This document shows, piece after piece, positions 16,186-24,854 of a stretch of DNA of 64,000 nucleotides; the stretch's first letter is position 1; the number at the start of each line of letters is the position of its first letter. The stretch spans positions 3,100,001-3,164,000 of the forward strand of contig JADJXS010000001.1 in assembly GCA_016710275.1 (NCBI GenBank), given 5' to 3'. The DNA is from Phycisphaerales bacterium (GTDB taxonomy: Bacteria > Planctomycetota > Phycisphaerae > UBA1845 > Fen-1342). The notes under the pieces were generated by a model. The model saw only the letters and a program-made list of their open reading frames with translations, was not told where the DNA came from and ran no database searches. The translations under genes were made by a program, and so were the position numbers.

Positions 16186-16214
16186 AGTATCTGCCCGCGG
16201 CTATGCAATGTCAA
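16186..16214 (-). promoter_or_regulatory. Sigma-70-type promoter, TTGACA - 17 bp - GATACT
   Basis: A perfect -35 box TTGACA (16209-16214) is followed by a 17-bp spacer and GATACT (16186-16191, four of six bases of TATAAT) on the minus strand. It points toward the small ORF and the large secreted repeat protein (ATG 15880). If it serves the latter, it leaves a leader of about 300 nt. Confidence 0.65.
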
Positions 16215-16336
16215 GAATTATCATCTTTCGCGTAATTCCGTCCCGCCGGAATCCCCCGTTAACCATCGCAAAAACCGACACTTATCGGCCATACACGACA
16301 ATCGCAAATTCTTGTGCCAGACGGAATCCCGCCCGG

Positions 16337-16393
16337 ATCACCTCGCAGGTTCCGGAAAAATGCGGGCGATTTTCGGCCTTTTTTCGAGGTGAT
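16337..16393. other. Long hairpin-forming element of unknown role
   Basis: ATCACCTCG (16337-16345) pairs perfectly with CGAGGTGAT (16385-16393). The enclosed 39 bases contain a second, imperfect stem (CCGGAAAAAT with ATTTTCGG). The position suggests a 5' leader structure of glpX or a small RNA; no known riboswitch family is recognised. Confidence 0.45.
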
Positions 16394-16471
16394 GGGGGCC
16401 GGCGGCAGCCCCCCTAACCGCAATCCGGCCCGCCGGCTGGCGAATAGCCGCCCGGCCGGCAGCGCCCGGGA

Positions 16472-16501
16472 TGGACAATCCACAACAAGCCGCCGTACAC
16501 T
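16472..16501 (+). promoter_or_regulatory. Putative glpX promoter, TGGACA - 18 bp - TACACT
   Basis: The -35 box TGGACA (16472-16477) and -10 box TACACT (16496-16501) are separated by 18 bp and lie 63 nt upstream of the glpX ATG. TACACT is the hexamer recurring before other genes in this window. Confidence 0.5.
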
Positions 16502-16564
16502 CGCCCACCCATTCAATGATCCCCAACCGGCAGCCACCGCCGCCCGCGATCAGGAGCCTTTTCG

Positions 16565-17626
16565 ATGAGTGATGCAGTCAGCACCCCCGCCGGCGAAATG
16601 GAACTTGAGAAGCTGCTCGGCCTGGACCTGATCCGGGCATGCGAGGCGGCCGCGCTCAATACATTCCGCTGGATCGGCAAGGGGGACAAGGAAGCGGCCG
16701 ATGCCGCCGCGACGGACGCCATCCGCGGCATGCTCAATACGATGGACATGTGCGCCACCTGTTCGATCGGGGAAGGGATCAAGGACAAGGCCCCCGGAAT
16801 TTTCGTCGGCGAGAAGCTCGGCCTGTGGGGCGACGGTTCGGCATTTGTCTCCATCGCCCTCGACCCGATCGACGGCACGACGCTCACCTCCAAGGGCCTG
16901 GCCGGGGCATTGAGCGTCATCGCCGCCGCGACCACCAGCGGCCCGGATGAACGGGCGCTGGCTGCGGTGCCCAGCGTCTACATGGAGAAGATCGCCGTCG
17001 GGCCGCGAGTTCGCGAGGGCACGGGCACCATCCGCCTCGGAGCGCCTGTTGAGCAGAATCTCGAGCTGATCGCGCTGAAGCTCGGGAAGCGCGTCCGCGA
17101 CCTGGTCGTGTGCGTGCTGGATCGGCCGCGCCACGATGCGCTGGTTCGCGACATTCGGCGCACCGGAGCGGCTATTCGCATGATCGGCGATGGGGACGTC
17201 GCCGGAGCGATTGCGCCATCCATGCCTGACAGCGGCGTTGACGTGTACATGGGAATCGGCGGCTCGCCGGAGGCGGTGCTGGCGGCGGCGGCGATCAAGT
17301 GCCTCGGAGGGGACATCCAGGCCCGCATCTGGCCGCGCGACGACGCCGAGCTGCAGTCGCTGGCGGCGGCGGGCTACGTCGGGGAATCGCTGCGCCGCAT
17401 CTACACGACGGAGGACATGGCACGCGGAGACGGCATCGTCTTTGCCGCAACCGGGATCACGGACAACGCGATGCTGCGCGGCGTGACGGTCAGCGGCCAC
17501 ACGGCGTCCACGCATTCGATCGTGATGCGCGCTCGTTCGCGAACCGTGCGCTACGTTCGTGCATTCCACGACCTGACGCGCAAGACCATCCGGCTGGGCA
17601 GCGGGCTGGGCGACCAGCCGGTGTGA
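16565..17626 (+). CDS. glpX: Class II fructose-1,6-bisphosphatase
   Basis: Hydrolyses fructose-1,6-bisphosphate to fructose-6-phosphate (gluconeogenesis; GlpX enzymes sometimes also take sedoheptulose bisphosphate). The 353 residues contain the family's metal and substrate motifs: SIGEGIKDKAPGIFVGEKLG (around E70) and ALDPIDGTTLTSKG (D100, D103). MGIGGSPEAVLAAAAIKCLGG and ITDNAMLRGVTVSG appear in the C-terminal half. The length is normal, slightly longer than E. coli GlpX. The start is ATG at 16565, preceded by AGGAG. It converges with the GT39-like gene. This is the confident gluconeogenic enzyme of the window. Confidence 0.95.
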   Translation: MSDAVSTPAGEMELEKLLGLDLIRACEAAALNTFRWIGKGDKEAADAAATDAIRGMLNTMDMCATCSIGEGIKDKAPGIFVGEKLGLWGDGSAFVSIALDPIDGTTLTSKGLAGALSVIAAATTSGPDERALAAVPSVYMEKIAVGPRVREGTGTIRLGAPVEQNLELIALKLGKRVRDLVVCVLDRPRHDALVRDIRRTGAAIRMIGDGDVAGAIAPSMPDSGVDVYMGIGGSPEAVLAAAAIKCLGGDIQARIWPRDDAELQSLAAAGYVGESLRRIYTTEDMARGDGIVFAATGITDNAMLRGVTVSGHTASTHSIVMRARSRTVRYVRAFHDLTRKTIRLGSGLGDQPV

Positions 17627-17668
17627 TGGCCATGCGGAGGCGGTCGAGCACTGCGGGATGAACGCCGC

Positions 17669-19462
17669 TTACGGGGCGTCGACATCGAACACGAGCATGG
17701 ACCGACCGACCTGCGCGGTCGGCGTGCGGTCGCGGAGCCACTCGACGCGCAGGTGCGGCCGCATCGTCACCGGGGCGGTGTACATCATCGGATAACCCAT
17801 CCCGGCGAGGTAATTTCGGCTCACGATCCAGCGGCCCGCGGCGGGCGCTTCGGGCGGCGGGGCGTATTCCACGCCATACATCGCGGGATCGACGTGTCCG
17901 AATGCGGCCACGAACAGCGGCTGTTTCGGATTGTTCCGGACGAATTCGCCGAGGCGCTTGAGGTCCTGGCCCCAGTCCAGGTTCGAGTCGAGCAGATAGC
18001 GGCCGCCATGATCGCCGCCGCCGATGGCCTCGCTGAAGTAGCTCAGGTAGTCCGGTCCGCCGCGCGACACCGACAGCGCCTGCCAGGCCACGATCCCCGT
18101 CAGGGCCACCCCCGTCACGCGGCGCGCCCGCAGCCCCCACGGCGGATTATTGACGCTCGCGGCTGCGCAATTCGCCAGCCGCCCGATCATCACGAAGAGC
18201 AGCGGATACGCCGGCAGCAGGTATCGAATGCCGATGTTGAGCCTGTTGAAGAACATCATGTAGACGAGAATGGCGGCCAGCGGCAGCAGCAGAAATGCCT
18301 GACCGCCGCCCTTCCCGCGCAGCGGCGCCCCCAACGCCAGCACCGCCCCGAACACGAGAATCACCAGCGCGACCGGCTCCTTGAACGCGAACGCGGCCGG
18401 GAAGTAGTACCACCAGCCCTTCAGCGACACTTCGCCGTTCAGGTACAGAAACTCAATGTCCAGGCGCTCGACATCCGCCTGCTGCTGATCGAAGCCGCGG
18501 ACGTACTCGATCGGAAAGGGCAGCGGGAGCAGCCGCATCAGGCCCGCCAGTTGCGCCGCACCGCGACTGTCGAAGGGCCCCTGCCACGCCGAAGTCGTCG
18601 AACCGCGGAATCCGTAGGAGGCGTTGACCACGAACAGCGCGACCAGCGGCATGACCAGAACCGGCAGCGCCCACGGGCGCGCGATCCGGCCGAAGGGGGT
18701 TTCATCCGAAGACCGCAGCACGTCGCGCCCGAACATCACGAGCATCAAGAGCGGCAAGACCGCCAGCAGCAGCAGCGCCGTCAGCTTCGCCGCCAGAGCC
18801 AGCCCGATCGCCGCCCCCGCCAGCAGCATGCGCAGCAACGTCGGCTTTCGGCCGTACGACCACAGCGCGTATGCCGCCAGTCCGAACAGCCCCATTGCGC
18901 CGACGTCCGTGGTGGCAACCGAGGAGTGCGCCAGCACGGTCGGACAGAAGACATACGCCGAAAGCGAGAGCAGCCCGGCCCATCGGCCGAAAAGCTGCGA
19001 CGACCACGCCCACACCACCACGCCGGCCAACATGCCCAGCAGCAGCGTCATCCAGCGCGTTTGGATGAAGAGCGCGTCATAGTCCCGGGTGTTGGCCCGC
19101 AGAAACCACTCGCCGATCACCCAGGGTTCCCACGCGGCGAATTGAGGCTGGCGGACCCGCTCCAACCACACGGACTCGAAACTCGGCGACGAGATCAGCC
19201 AGGGAAGGGTCGCGAGCAGCTTCACCAGCGGCGGGTTCTTGTTGTACAGGCCGAATTCGCCCGTCCGCCAATAGGAAAAGCCCGCCGGCATGTGGGCGAA
19301 TTCGTCGATCGTGACGGAGTTTTCGACGATCCCGCGCCACGCCAGCAGCGGCATGCACGAAAGCAGCAGAACGGCCCCCAGCGCGAACGGCAGGAACCCC
19401 GACTTCGGCCGGGAAGCGGCCGATTGAATCGCCGCTGCCGCACCGAGGGCGTCCGAATTCAT
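17669..19462 (-). CDS. GT39/PMT-like polyprenyl-phosphate-dependent glycosyltransferase
   Basis: A 597-residue integral membrane protein of the ArnT/dolichyl-phosphate-mannose-protein mannosyltransferase fold, which transfers a sugar from a lipid-linked donor outside the cytoplasmic membrane. The first periplasmic loop has the expected acidic motif (SVTIDEFAHMPAGFSYW) and NPPLVKLLATLPWL. About ten membrane segments follow (LLSLSAYVFCPTVLAHSSVATTD, LLRMLLAGAAIGLALAAKLTALLLL, ALPVLVMPLVALFVV). The C-terminal soluble part (about 500-597) has no recognisable motif. The start is ATG at 19462. The acceptor is unknown. Confidence 0.8.
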   Translation of the reverse strand: MNSDALGAAAAIQSAASRPKSGFLPFALGAVLLLSCMPLLAWRGIVENSVTIDEFAHMPAGFSYWRTGEFGLYNKNPPLVKLLATLPWLISSPSFESVWLERVRQPQFAAWEPWVIGEWFLRANTRDYDALFIQTRWMTLLLGMLAGVVVWAWSSQLFGRWAGLLSLSAYVFCPTVLAHSSVATTDVGAMGLFGLAAYALWSYGRKPTLLRMLLAGAAIGLALAAKLTALLLLAVLPLLMLVMFGRDVLRSSDETPFGRIARPWALPVLVMPLVALFVVNASYGFRGSTTSAWQGPFDSRGAAQLAGLMRLLPLPFPIEYVRGFDQQQADVERLDIEFLYLNGEVSLKGWWYYFPAAFAFKEPVALVILVFGAVLALGAPLRGKGGGQAFLLLPLAAILVYMMFFNRLNIGIRYLLPAYPLLFVMIGRLANCAAASVNNPPWGLRARRVTGVALTGIVAWQALSVSRGGPDYLSYFSEAIGGGDHGGRYLLDSNLDWGQDLKRLGEFVRNNPKQPLFVAAFGHVDPAMYGVEYAPPPEAPAAGRWIVSRNYLAGMGYPMMYTAPVTMRPHLRVEWLRDRTPTAQVGRSMLVFDVDAP

Positions 19463-19511
19463 GAATACTCAGCAGAAACAGGAGATGAGGCGCCGCAGTC
19501 CGGGAACCGGG

Positions 19512-21248
19512 TCAGTACGCAAGCTGAAACTCGGCGGTGTCCGCCATGTCCACGTCGCTGTCGGTGTTGAAATCGCCGCGCAGGCAGATGTTGCCCGGCG
19601 CGAACGTGATCCCCGGCCCGCGCAGGCAGAAGTAATACAGATTCAGATCGGCGGAATTGACATCGCCGTCGAGATTCATGTCGCCCGCGACCGGCACCAG
19701 CGGGCAGACGGTAATGTCGCGGCGGGTGATTCCGCCGGCGAGGGCAATCACGTTAGACACCGTGACCTGCGTGCATCCCGCGGTATTGGCCGTGACGTTG
19801 TAGGCGGTCCCGCCGGCCGTCGCGGGGACGAGCGTCACGACGTAGTAGCCGTTTCCGTCCGTGTTCACGGCGGTCAGAGCGCCGACCTGCACCGAGGCGT
19901 TGTCCACCGGCAGGCCGGTCGTGCCGTTGACGACCCGCCCCCACACGGTTCCTTCGGTCGCGGTGGCCGAATTCCGCCAGGGCATGGAGGGCGTCGGGGG
20001 GACGGGGGCGGAAAACGCGTCCGGCGCGGAGAACCAAGACGGCGAATCGACGTACCAGTTCCAATCCGCCTCGGGCGTGCCGTTGGTGTTCTCGTCGGCG
20101 GTGGCGTCATACGAAAAGGTCACCGCGCCATTCGCACCGGCGTTCAGTGCGTAGGTCAGTTGGGTGACGCTGTTCTGCTTGGTGTTCAGGTAGTTGCCCT
20201 GACCGGCGAACATGTGGCGGTTGTAGCGCCAGCTGATCGCGGCATTCACCCAGTTGCGATACCAGGTTGCCTCGTTGGCGACGTGCTCGCGCTTGTAGTT
20301 CATCGGGATGCCGGCGTCGAGCCAGCCGCGCTGCATCCACATCTGCCAGTTCGAGAACAGGTTGTAGGCGTCCGAGCTGGTGAAATTCGCCGGAGCATTC
20401 CCGAAGCAGATCAGATCGGCCGTCAGGCGAAGCGGCTGGCGCGGGTTGGCGATGGACGGGATTTCCGCGCGGGCGCGACGCACGAACTCGTCAATTCCGC
20501 GGCGCCGGAAGTCGTTCCAGGACGTGTTGCCGCTGACCGGCGGCACAATCGCGTTGCCCGTGATCGTCTGCCAGCGCTTCAGGCCGGAGCGCGCATAGCT
20601 GCTGTCGGACGGATACCCGGCGTCCGTCTGGATGTACCGGATGTAGTCCAGATTGACGCCGTCGATCGCGTAGTTCGTGACCAGCTCGCGAATGATGCTG
20701 ATCAGGTATTCCTGCGCATCGGGTGAGCCGGGGTCGAGCGTGTAGTGACTGCCGACCGTCGCGGGTCCGCCGCCCATCGCCGCCAGCGGCGTCATCAACC
20801 ACTGGGGGTTGGCGGCGAGAAGCGCGTTTCCGGAGGGAGGCCACGAGTTACTCACCCGCCACGGCACGATCCATGCGTGGACTTCGATGTTGTTGGCGTG
20901 CGCCACCGAGATGAGCGTCGCCAGCGGGTCGATCCCGCCGGAAATGTCCAGCGCCTTGGGAACGATCGCGGAGTTCCAGTAGGCCCCGTGCCCGCCGCCG
21001 GTCCGGTCGTGATAGGCCAGCACTTCGGCGATGATCACGTTGTAGCGCCCGGAGACCATGCGCGACACCAGCGTGTTGATCTCGCTGGTGCTCTTGAACC
21101 CGACGCTGAACGAATCCGCCCATACGGCGCGAAACTCCTGCGCCGACGCAACCGGCGTCAGACCGGTGGCCAATAGCAGCAAGGCGGCCACGACGGCCCG
21201 GCTGATCGATAGAGCGGAACGACGGATAATCCGGGGCGGCTGCGGCAT
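19512..21248 (-). CDS. Secreted GHL10-type glycoside hydrolase-like protein with carboxypeptidase-regulatory-like and dockerin-like ends
   Basis: A 578-residue exported protein. Its signal peptide (SRAVVAALLLLATGLTPVASA, about 17-36) leads into a TIM-barrel of the GHL10/DUF187 family at about 38-390. Hallmarks are EFRAVWADSF, NNIEVHAWIVPW, YAIDGVNLDYIRY and LTADLICFG. These enzymes are thought to cleave polysaccharide or peptidoglycan glycans. About 430-510 is a beta-sandwich of the carboxypeptidase-regulatory type (GTVWGRVVNGTTGLPVDNASV). The end has dockerin-like calcium loops (GDMNLDGDVNSADLNLYY, GDFNTDSDVDMADTAEF) that differ from the NFDIDPF type. The start is ATG at 21248 after GGGAG; the upstream open frame was rejected. 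Confidence 0.85.
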   Translation of the reverse strand: MPQPPRIIRRSALSISRAVVAALLLLATGLTPVASAQEFRAVWADSFSVGFKSTSEINTLVSRMVSGRYNVIIAEVLAYHDRTGGGHGAYWNSAIVPKALDISGGIDPLATLISVAHANNIEVHAWIVPWRVSNSWPPSGNALLAANPQWLMTPLAAMGGGPATVGSHYTLDPGSPDAQEYLISIIRELVTNYAIDGVNLDYIRYIQTDAGYPSDSSYARSGLKRWQTITGNAIVPPVSGNTSWNDFRRRGIDEFVRRARAEIPSIANPRQPLRLTADLICFGNAPANFTSSDAYNLFSNWQMWMQRGWLDAGIPMNYKREHVANEATWYRNWVNAAISWRYNRHMFAGQGNYLNTKQNSVTQLTYALNAGANGAVTFSYDATADENTNGTPEADWNWYVDSPSWFSAPDAFSAPVPPTPSMPWRNSATATEGTVWGRVVNGTTGLPVDNASVQVGALTAVNTDGNGYYVVTLVPATAGGTAYNVTANTAGCTQVTVSNVIALAGGITRRDITVCPLVPVAGDMNLDGDVNSADLNLYYFCLRGPGITFAPGNICLRGDFNTDSDVDMADTAEFQLAY

Positions 21249-21384
21249 ATCGGACTCCCAGCGCACGAATCGAGCGACCGCCGACGGCCGCGCTGATACG
21301 CGCCGCGAATTCCCGAGACCGAAACCGTCGGGGGATTGCGGCACCGTGCCCGCCGCAGCAACTGCATGCGGGCGCTCACGGATC

Positions 21385-21390
21385 ATTATA
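21385..21390 (-). promoter_or_regulatory. Perfect -10 box (TATAAT) upstream of the GHL10-type gene
   Basis: A consensus TATAAT on the minus strand lies 136 nt upstream of the ATG at 21248. The -35 position at 17-bp spacing reads TTCGGA, only a partial match. Confidence 0.45.
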
Positions 21391-21515
21391 GAACACCGGA
21401 CCGGAATTCCGAACGGGGGAATCAGCGAAGAATGACCGATTTCCTGCGATTCCCCCGACGGACACAAATGGGGGTTGATGGCGCGCGCACTGAAGCGCGG
21501 AGCGTGCTCCGGCCG

Positions 21516-23459
21516 CTACTCGCCGTCCTCGGCACCGCCCTCGTCCTCACCATTCTCGTCGCCGTCGCCGCTGCCAGTCGCGGGCGTTTGAACATGGGTG
21601 GATCCCGTCAGCACTTCGTGCAGACGAACCTGCGCGGCGAGGCTGGGATGCTGACTTCGGCGTTCGAGCGCTGCGACCAGCGACGACACGGCGCTCGCGC
21701 GGTGCGTGCCTTCGTTTCGCGAATCAACGTGCATCAGCAGGTGATGGGCAGCGGCCGCGGCGGCTTGCGAAATCCACGCGGTCGCTCCGCCGCTGCGGGC
21801 CAGGCTGCCGAATCGCGCAACCGCGTCCTGCACGGCATTGATGGCGGCTTCGCGCGTATCCGTGATCCTCGTGGTCAGATCGGCCTCGTCGAACGAACCG
21901 GCCGACGCGGCCGCGTACGCCCGCAGCGTCTCCACATGCCGCTCGAGGCTGGCAAGCCGCCCGGCCAGAACGCGACCCACCAGCATCTGCGACTCGCCCC
22001 AGCCGGTCGTACCGACCGCGGCTGCGCTGCGATTCTCAGAAATCAGGGTCAAGCGCGGATTGGTTCGCTGCGGGTCGGCGCCTTCCGAGCGCTGCTGCTC
22101 CGAAGCGGCGGCGGCGTAGTCCTGTCCGGCCTTCTCCGCATCCCGGTAGGCGCTGACGGCGGCCTTGGCGGCGGCGAGCGCCTCCTCCTCCTTTGCCCAG
22201 GCCGCATCCGCGGCGGAGGAGAGCGCCGTGAGTGTGTCCGCGATGGCCGCTCGAACGGCGGCCTGACGCTTTTCGATTTCGGCCGCGCGCGAACCGAATT
22301 CCGTGTTTCGCGTGCGGGCGTTTGCAAGCGTCTTCTCGATCGATGCGACGCTGCGCTCGAGCCGCTCCGCCCGCAGATGAGCGGATGCCTGCCGGCGCTT
22401 CAGTTCATCCAGCCCGACGATCGCATCATCGGCGGACTCCGCGACGCTTCCCGTGTCATCCTCGTCGTCACCCGGCGATGCACTGCCGCCGGCGGCGAGG
22501 CTCTGCTCCCTCCGCTGCGCCGTCGCCAGCGCCGTCGCTTGTACCAGGTATTCCGCTGCAAACGCGGCATAGGCGGCATCGTCCCCGGCCACGAAGCCGC
22601 GGGTCTCGATCTGCTCCAGCGCGGTGCGGGCGGCCGTCAGTTCAGACTGGACAGCGGCAAGCTCCGCCTCGCGCGCTTCGACCGCGGCGTCCGCCAACGT
22701 GCGCGCCTCGACGGCCTCCGCAAGCTGCGCGCGAAACTCGGCAAGATCGGCCGACAGCCCGTTCGGGATTCGCTCATCCTTCACGGTGTCCAGCGCGTCG
22801 CGCTCGGCCGAGATCAGTCGCAAATCGATGGTCTGCTCGGCCAGACGGGCATGTAACCCGGCGACCTGTTCGCGCAGCGCGACGGAATCCAGGAACAGGG
22901 CGACCGCCTTGATGAACTCCGCATTCCCGAGCGCCTGTGCCACACCGAGAACGCTGCGGTCCGATGCGTGTGCGGAACGGGCGCCTTGAACGGCAGAGGC
23001 GAGCAGCTGCGCGTTGGCTGTGCGGAGCGCCGCCACCCGATCCACGGCCTGCTTGAGGCCGGCCCCCGTGACGGAGGGAACGTCGTAGCGCTTGGAGGAC
23101 AGGCCTTTCGCGCGATCGGCGTTCGCAGCAAGGGACGATGCCTCGCTGAGTCGTGCGTGCATCTGGGCGAAGCGGCCCTTCGCCGGCTCATCATCCGAAC
23201 CGCGCGCGGCACCAGCCGCCGCCGCCTCGTCCTGATCTATCAACTGTTGAAGGTCCGCCAGCCGCAGTTCCGCGAGCAGCGCTTCGTCGATCGTGCGATC
23301 CAGAACCGGTGAATAGACGCCCAGTTCACGGGCGGACTGCGTCGCCTGTCGCGCGGCGGCCTCGGCCGACCGCTCTCCCGACGTCAGCATGGGCGGCAGC
23401 ACCAGCCAGGCCAGCGTGGTTCCGGCCAGGATCACGACACCAAGGACAATTGACTTCAC
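21516..23459 (-). CDS. Membrane-anchored coiled-coil protein
   Basis: A 647-residue protein with one N-terminal membrane segment (residues 3-22, SIVLGVVILAGTTLAWLVLP). Nearly the whole remainder is alpha-helical coiled coil rich in Ala, Glu, Arg and Leu (LAEQTIDLRLISAERDALDT, LAEAVEARTLADAAVEAREAELAAVQSEL). The tail is acidic (GSGDGDENGEDEGGAEDGE). No enzymatic motif is seen; a structural or envelope-linking role is possible but is inference. The start is GTG at 23459, preceded by GGAG at 6-nt spacing. A longer frame from a GTG at 23573 was rejected for lack of a signal. Planctomycete genomes carry many such proteins. Confidence 0.75.
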   Translation of the reverse strand: MKSIVLGVVILAGTTLAWLVLPPMLTSGERSAEAAARQATQSARELGVYSPVLDRTIDEALLAELRLADLQQLIDQDEAAAAGAARGSDDEPAKGRFAQMHARLSEASSLAANADRAKGLSSKRYDVPSVTGAGLKQAVDRVAALRTANAQLLASAVQGARSAHASDRSVLGVAQALGNAEFIKAVALFLDSVALREQVAGLHARLAEQTIDLRLISAERDALDTVKDERIPNGLSADLAEFRAQLAEAVEARTLADAAVEAREAELAAVQSELTAARTALEQIETRGFVAGDDAAYAAFAAEYLVQATALATAQRREQSLAAGGSASPGDDEDDTGSVAESADDAIVGLDELKRRQASAHLRAERLERSVASIEKTLANARTRNTEFGSRAAEIEKRQAAVRAAIADTLTALSSAADAAWAKEEEALAAAKAAVSAYRDAEKAGQDYAAAASEQQRSEGADPQRTNPRLTLISENRSAAAVGTTGWGESQMLVGRVLAGRLASLERHVETLRAYAAASAGSFDEADLTTRITDTREAAINAVQDAVARFGSLARSGGATAWISQAAAAAAHHLLMHVDSRNEGTHRASAVSSLVAALERRSQHPSLAAQVRLHEVLTGSTHVQTPATGSGDGDENGEDEGGAEDGE

Positions 23460-23612
23460 GGAAGGCTCCGCATGGGCGGGACGTCGCGGCGCGGGCGCCG
23501 CAGGGGCGAATTCGACGCCGCACAGGTCGATCCGACGGAGTGGATTCCGCCACCATCGAAACCCAAGCGGCACCGAACGCGGTGTTTACACCGCTCCCGC
23601 ACGCCTGTCAAT

Positions 23613-24854
23613 TCACTGCGGCGCCATGGCCCGGGTCGCGGCGTCCGGGCCGGAATAGAACCCGGCCATACGCCCCTCCGAATCGAGTCTCACAAGGAAG
23701 GGAACCTCGCGAATCCCCCACTCCCGAACAAACGCCCCGGCAAGACCCAACCCGTCATTCCACTGGGGCCACTGAATCCCCAGTTCGGAGGCTGCTCGCT
23801 GACCGGCGGAAGGCGGAGCATCCAGACTCACACCGACCACCTGCCACCGCGAATCGCCCGCTCGCAGCTGCTCGACCTTCGCAACGGCGTCCCGCGAAGC
23901 GGGGTCGAACCCGGCCCAGACCACGATCAGCACATCCCGGCCAACCCATTCACGCGTATCGACCGGATGGCCGCTGGTGCTGTCGCGAAACGTCACCCAG
24001 AACGGGCGGCCCACAGACTCGAAACGGCGGAGCGTGGCGGCCGCGAAGTGAACGGCCGGCGAATCGTCTGAGCCGAACAGCGATAGCGCTTCGCGCATGC
24101 CCGGCTTGTCCGCGCGCGCGGCGGCGTCCTCGAAGAGCGTCTGCACGAGACGGGGTGTGCGACGCGCGTCGGGAAACTGCCGCGCGTACTCCGCATATGC
24201 GGCCAGAAGCTCGGGATCCCGATCCAGGACGGAAGCGGATTTGCCATTCGAGGATGGCGCGGCCGCAGCACGGCGGCGCTCGACTTCGCACAGCATCCGC
24301 CAGTATGCGGCATCATGAAGAGCGCGTCTCGAAGGCGGGTTCCTGACGATCTGCTCCGCTCGTGCGCACAGCTCGCCGGCGGGCAGGCCTTTTTCGGTGA
24401 TCAGCTCGAAGAGTGCCGCAAGCTCGCGCTCCATCGCGTCTTCGCGCCGCGGGCCGCCCGGGTAAAGCGACTGGTAGGCGCGCGCGCGGGCCAGCACCTG
24501 CCTTGACCGCTCCGCATGCCATGCGAACAGATCCAAGGCGCCAAGACCGACAGGTGCGTCGGATGTTTCGATCGCGACAAGTGAGGCCCACAACTGCTCA
24601 TCCGCCGAGAGATGCGCCGTCGCGCCTGGTGCAGCGGTGCTTGCGCTGCCGCGAAGAGCCGGTCCGACGACAGGCGGCGCAGACGGGCCAGAGGAAAACC
24701 GCACGCCGCTTGTGGATCCGCCGGAAGCCTGCGCGAGCGCCGGCGCTTGAGCAAATGCAAACAGGAGGACAGTCGCCGCGACGATCGGCGTCAGGTCGAA
24801 TGCGCTCCGGAAGTCACTTTGATACGACTTCAATCGCCTTCTCCAGCAGCTCAT
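23613..24854 (-). CDS. Secreted thioredoxin-fold (TlpA/peroxiredoxin-like) protein lacking the active-site cysteines
   Basis: A 413-residue exported protein. A hydrophobic segment (LTPIVAATVLLFAFAQAPALAQA) acts as the signal peptide. The middle (about 80-280) is helical, with TPR-like character. The last ~130 residues have the AhpC/TlpA fold: VGRDVLIVVWAGFDPASRDAVAKVEQL, VVGVSLD, then GIREVPFLVRLDSEGRM with the conserved cis-proline. Where active proteins have WCxxC it reads FDPASR, so disulfide chemistry is not expected; a binding or structural role is likelier. The ATG at 24854 overlaps the S41 peptidase gene by 41 bases. A TTG at 24833, with GGAGAAGG upstream, is an alternative start. The two genes are probably one operon. 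Confidence 0.75.
   Translation of the reverse strand: MSCWRRRLKSYQSDFRSAFDLTPIVAATVLLFAFAQAPALAQASGGSTSGVRFSSGPSAPPVVGPALRGSASTAAPGATAHLSADEQLWASLVAIETSDAPVGLGALDLFAWHAERSRQVLARARAYQSLYPGGPRREDAMERELAALFELITEKGLPAGELCARAEQIVRNPPSRRALHDAAYWRMLCEVERRRAAAAPSSNGKSASVLDRDPELLAAYAEYARQFPDARRTPRLVQTLFEDAAARADKPGMREALSLFGSDDSPAVHFAAATLRRFESVGRPFWVTFRDSTSGHPVDTREWVGRDVLIVVWAGFDPASRDAVAKVEQLRAGDSRWQVVGVSLDAPPSAGQRAASELGIQWPQWNDGLGLAGAFVREWGIREVPFLVRLDSEGRMAGFYSGPDAATRAMAPQ

Larger units (their letters stand above)
15881..16564. other. AT-richer intergenic region upstream of glpX
   Basis: Nearly 700 bases without a confident gene. The region contains a strong minus-strand promoter (16186-16214), a possible small minus-strand ORF (15927-16154), a long hairpin (16337-16393) and a plus-strand promoter candidate for glpX (16472-16501). 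A shorter stem, CCGAT with TCGG, followed on the minus strand by TTTTT (about 16272-16286) resembles a weak terminator. The base composition at 16200-16390 is markedly less GC-rich than its surroundings. Confidence 0.55.

Noticed and set aside
17753..19570. 605-codon plus-strand frame across the GT39-like gene
   Set aside because: It is composed almost only of Arg, Gln, His and Pro, the hallmark of an antisense reading of a membrane protein.
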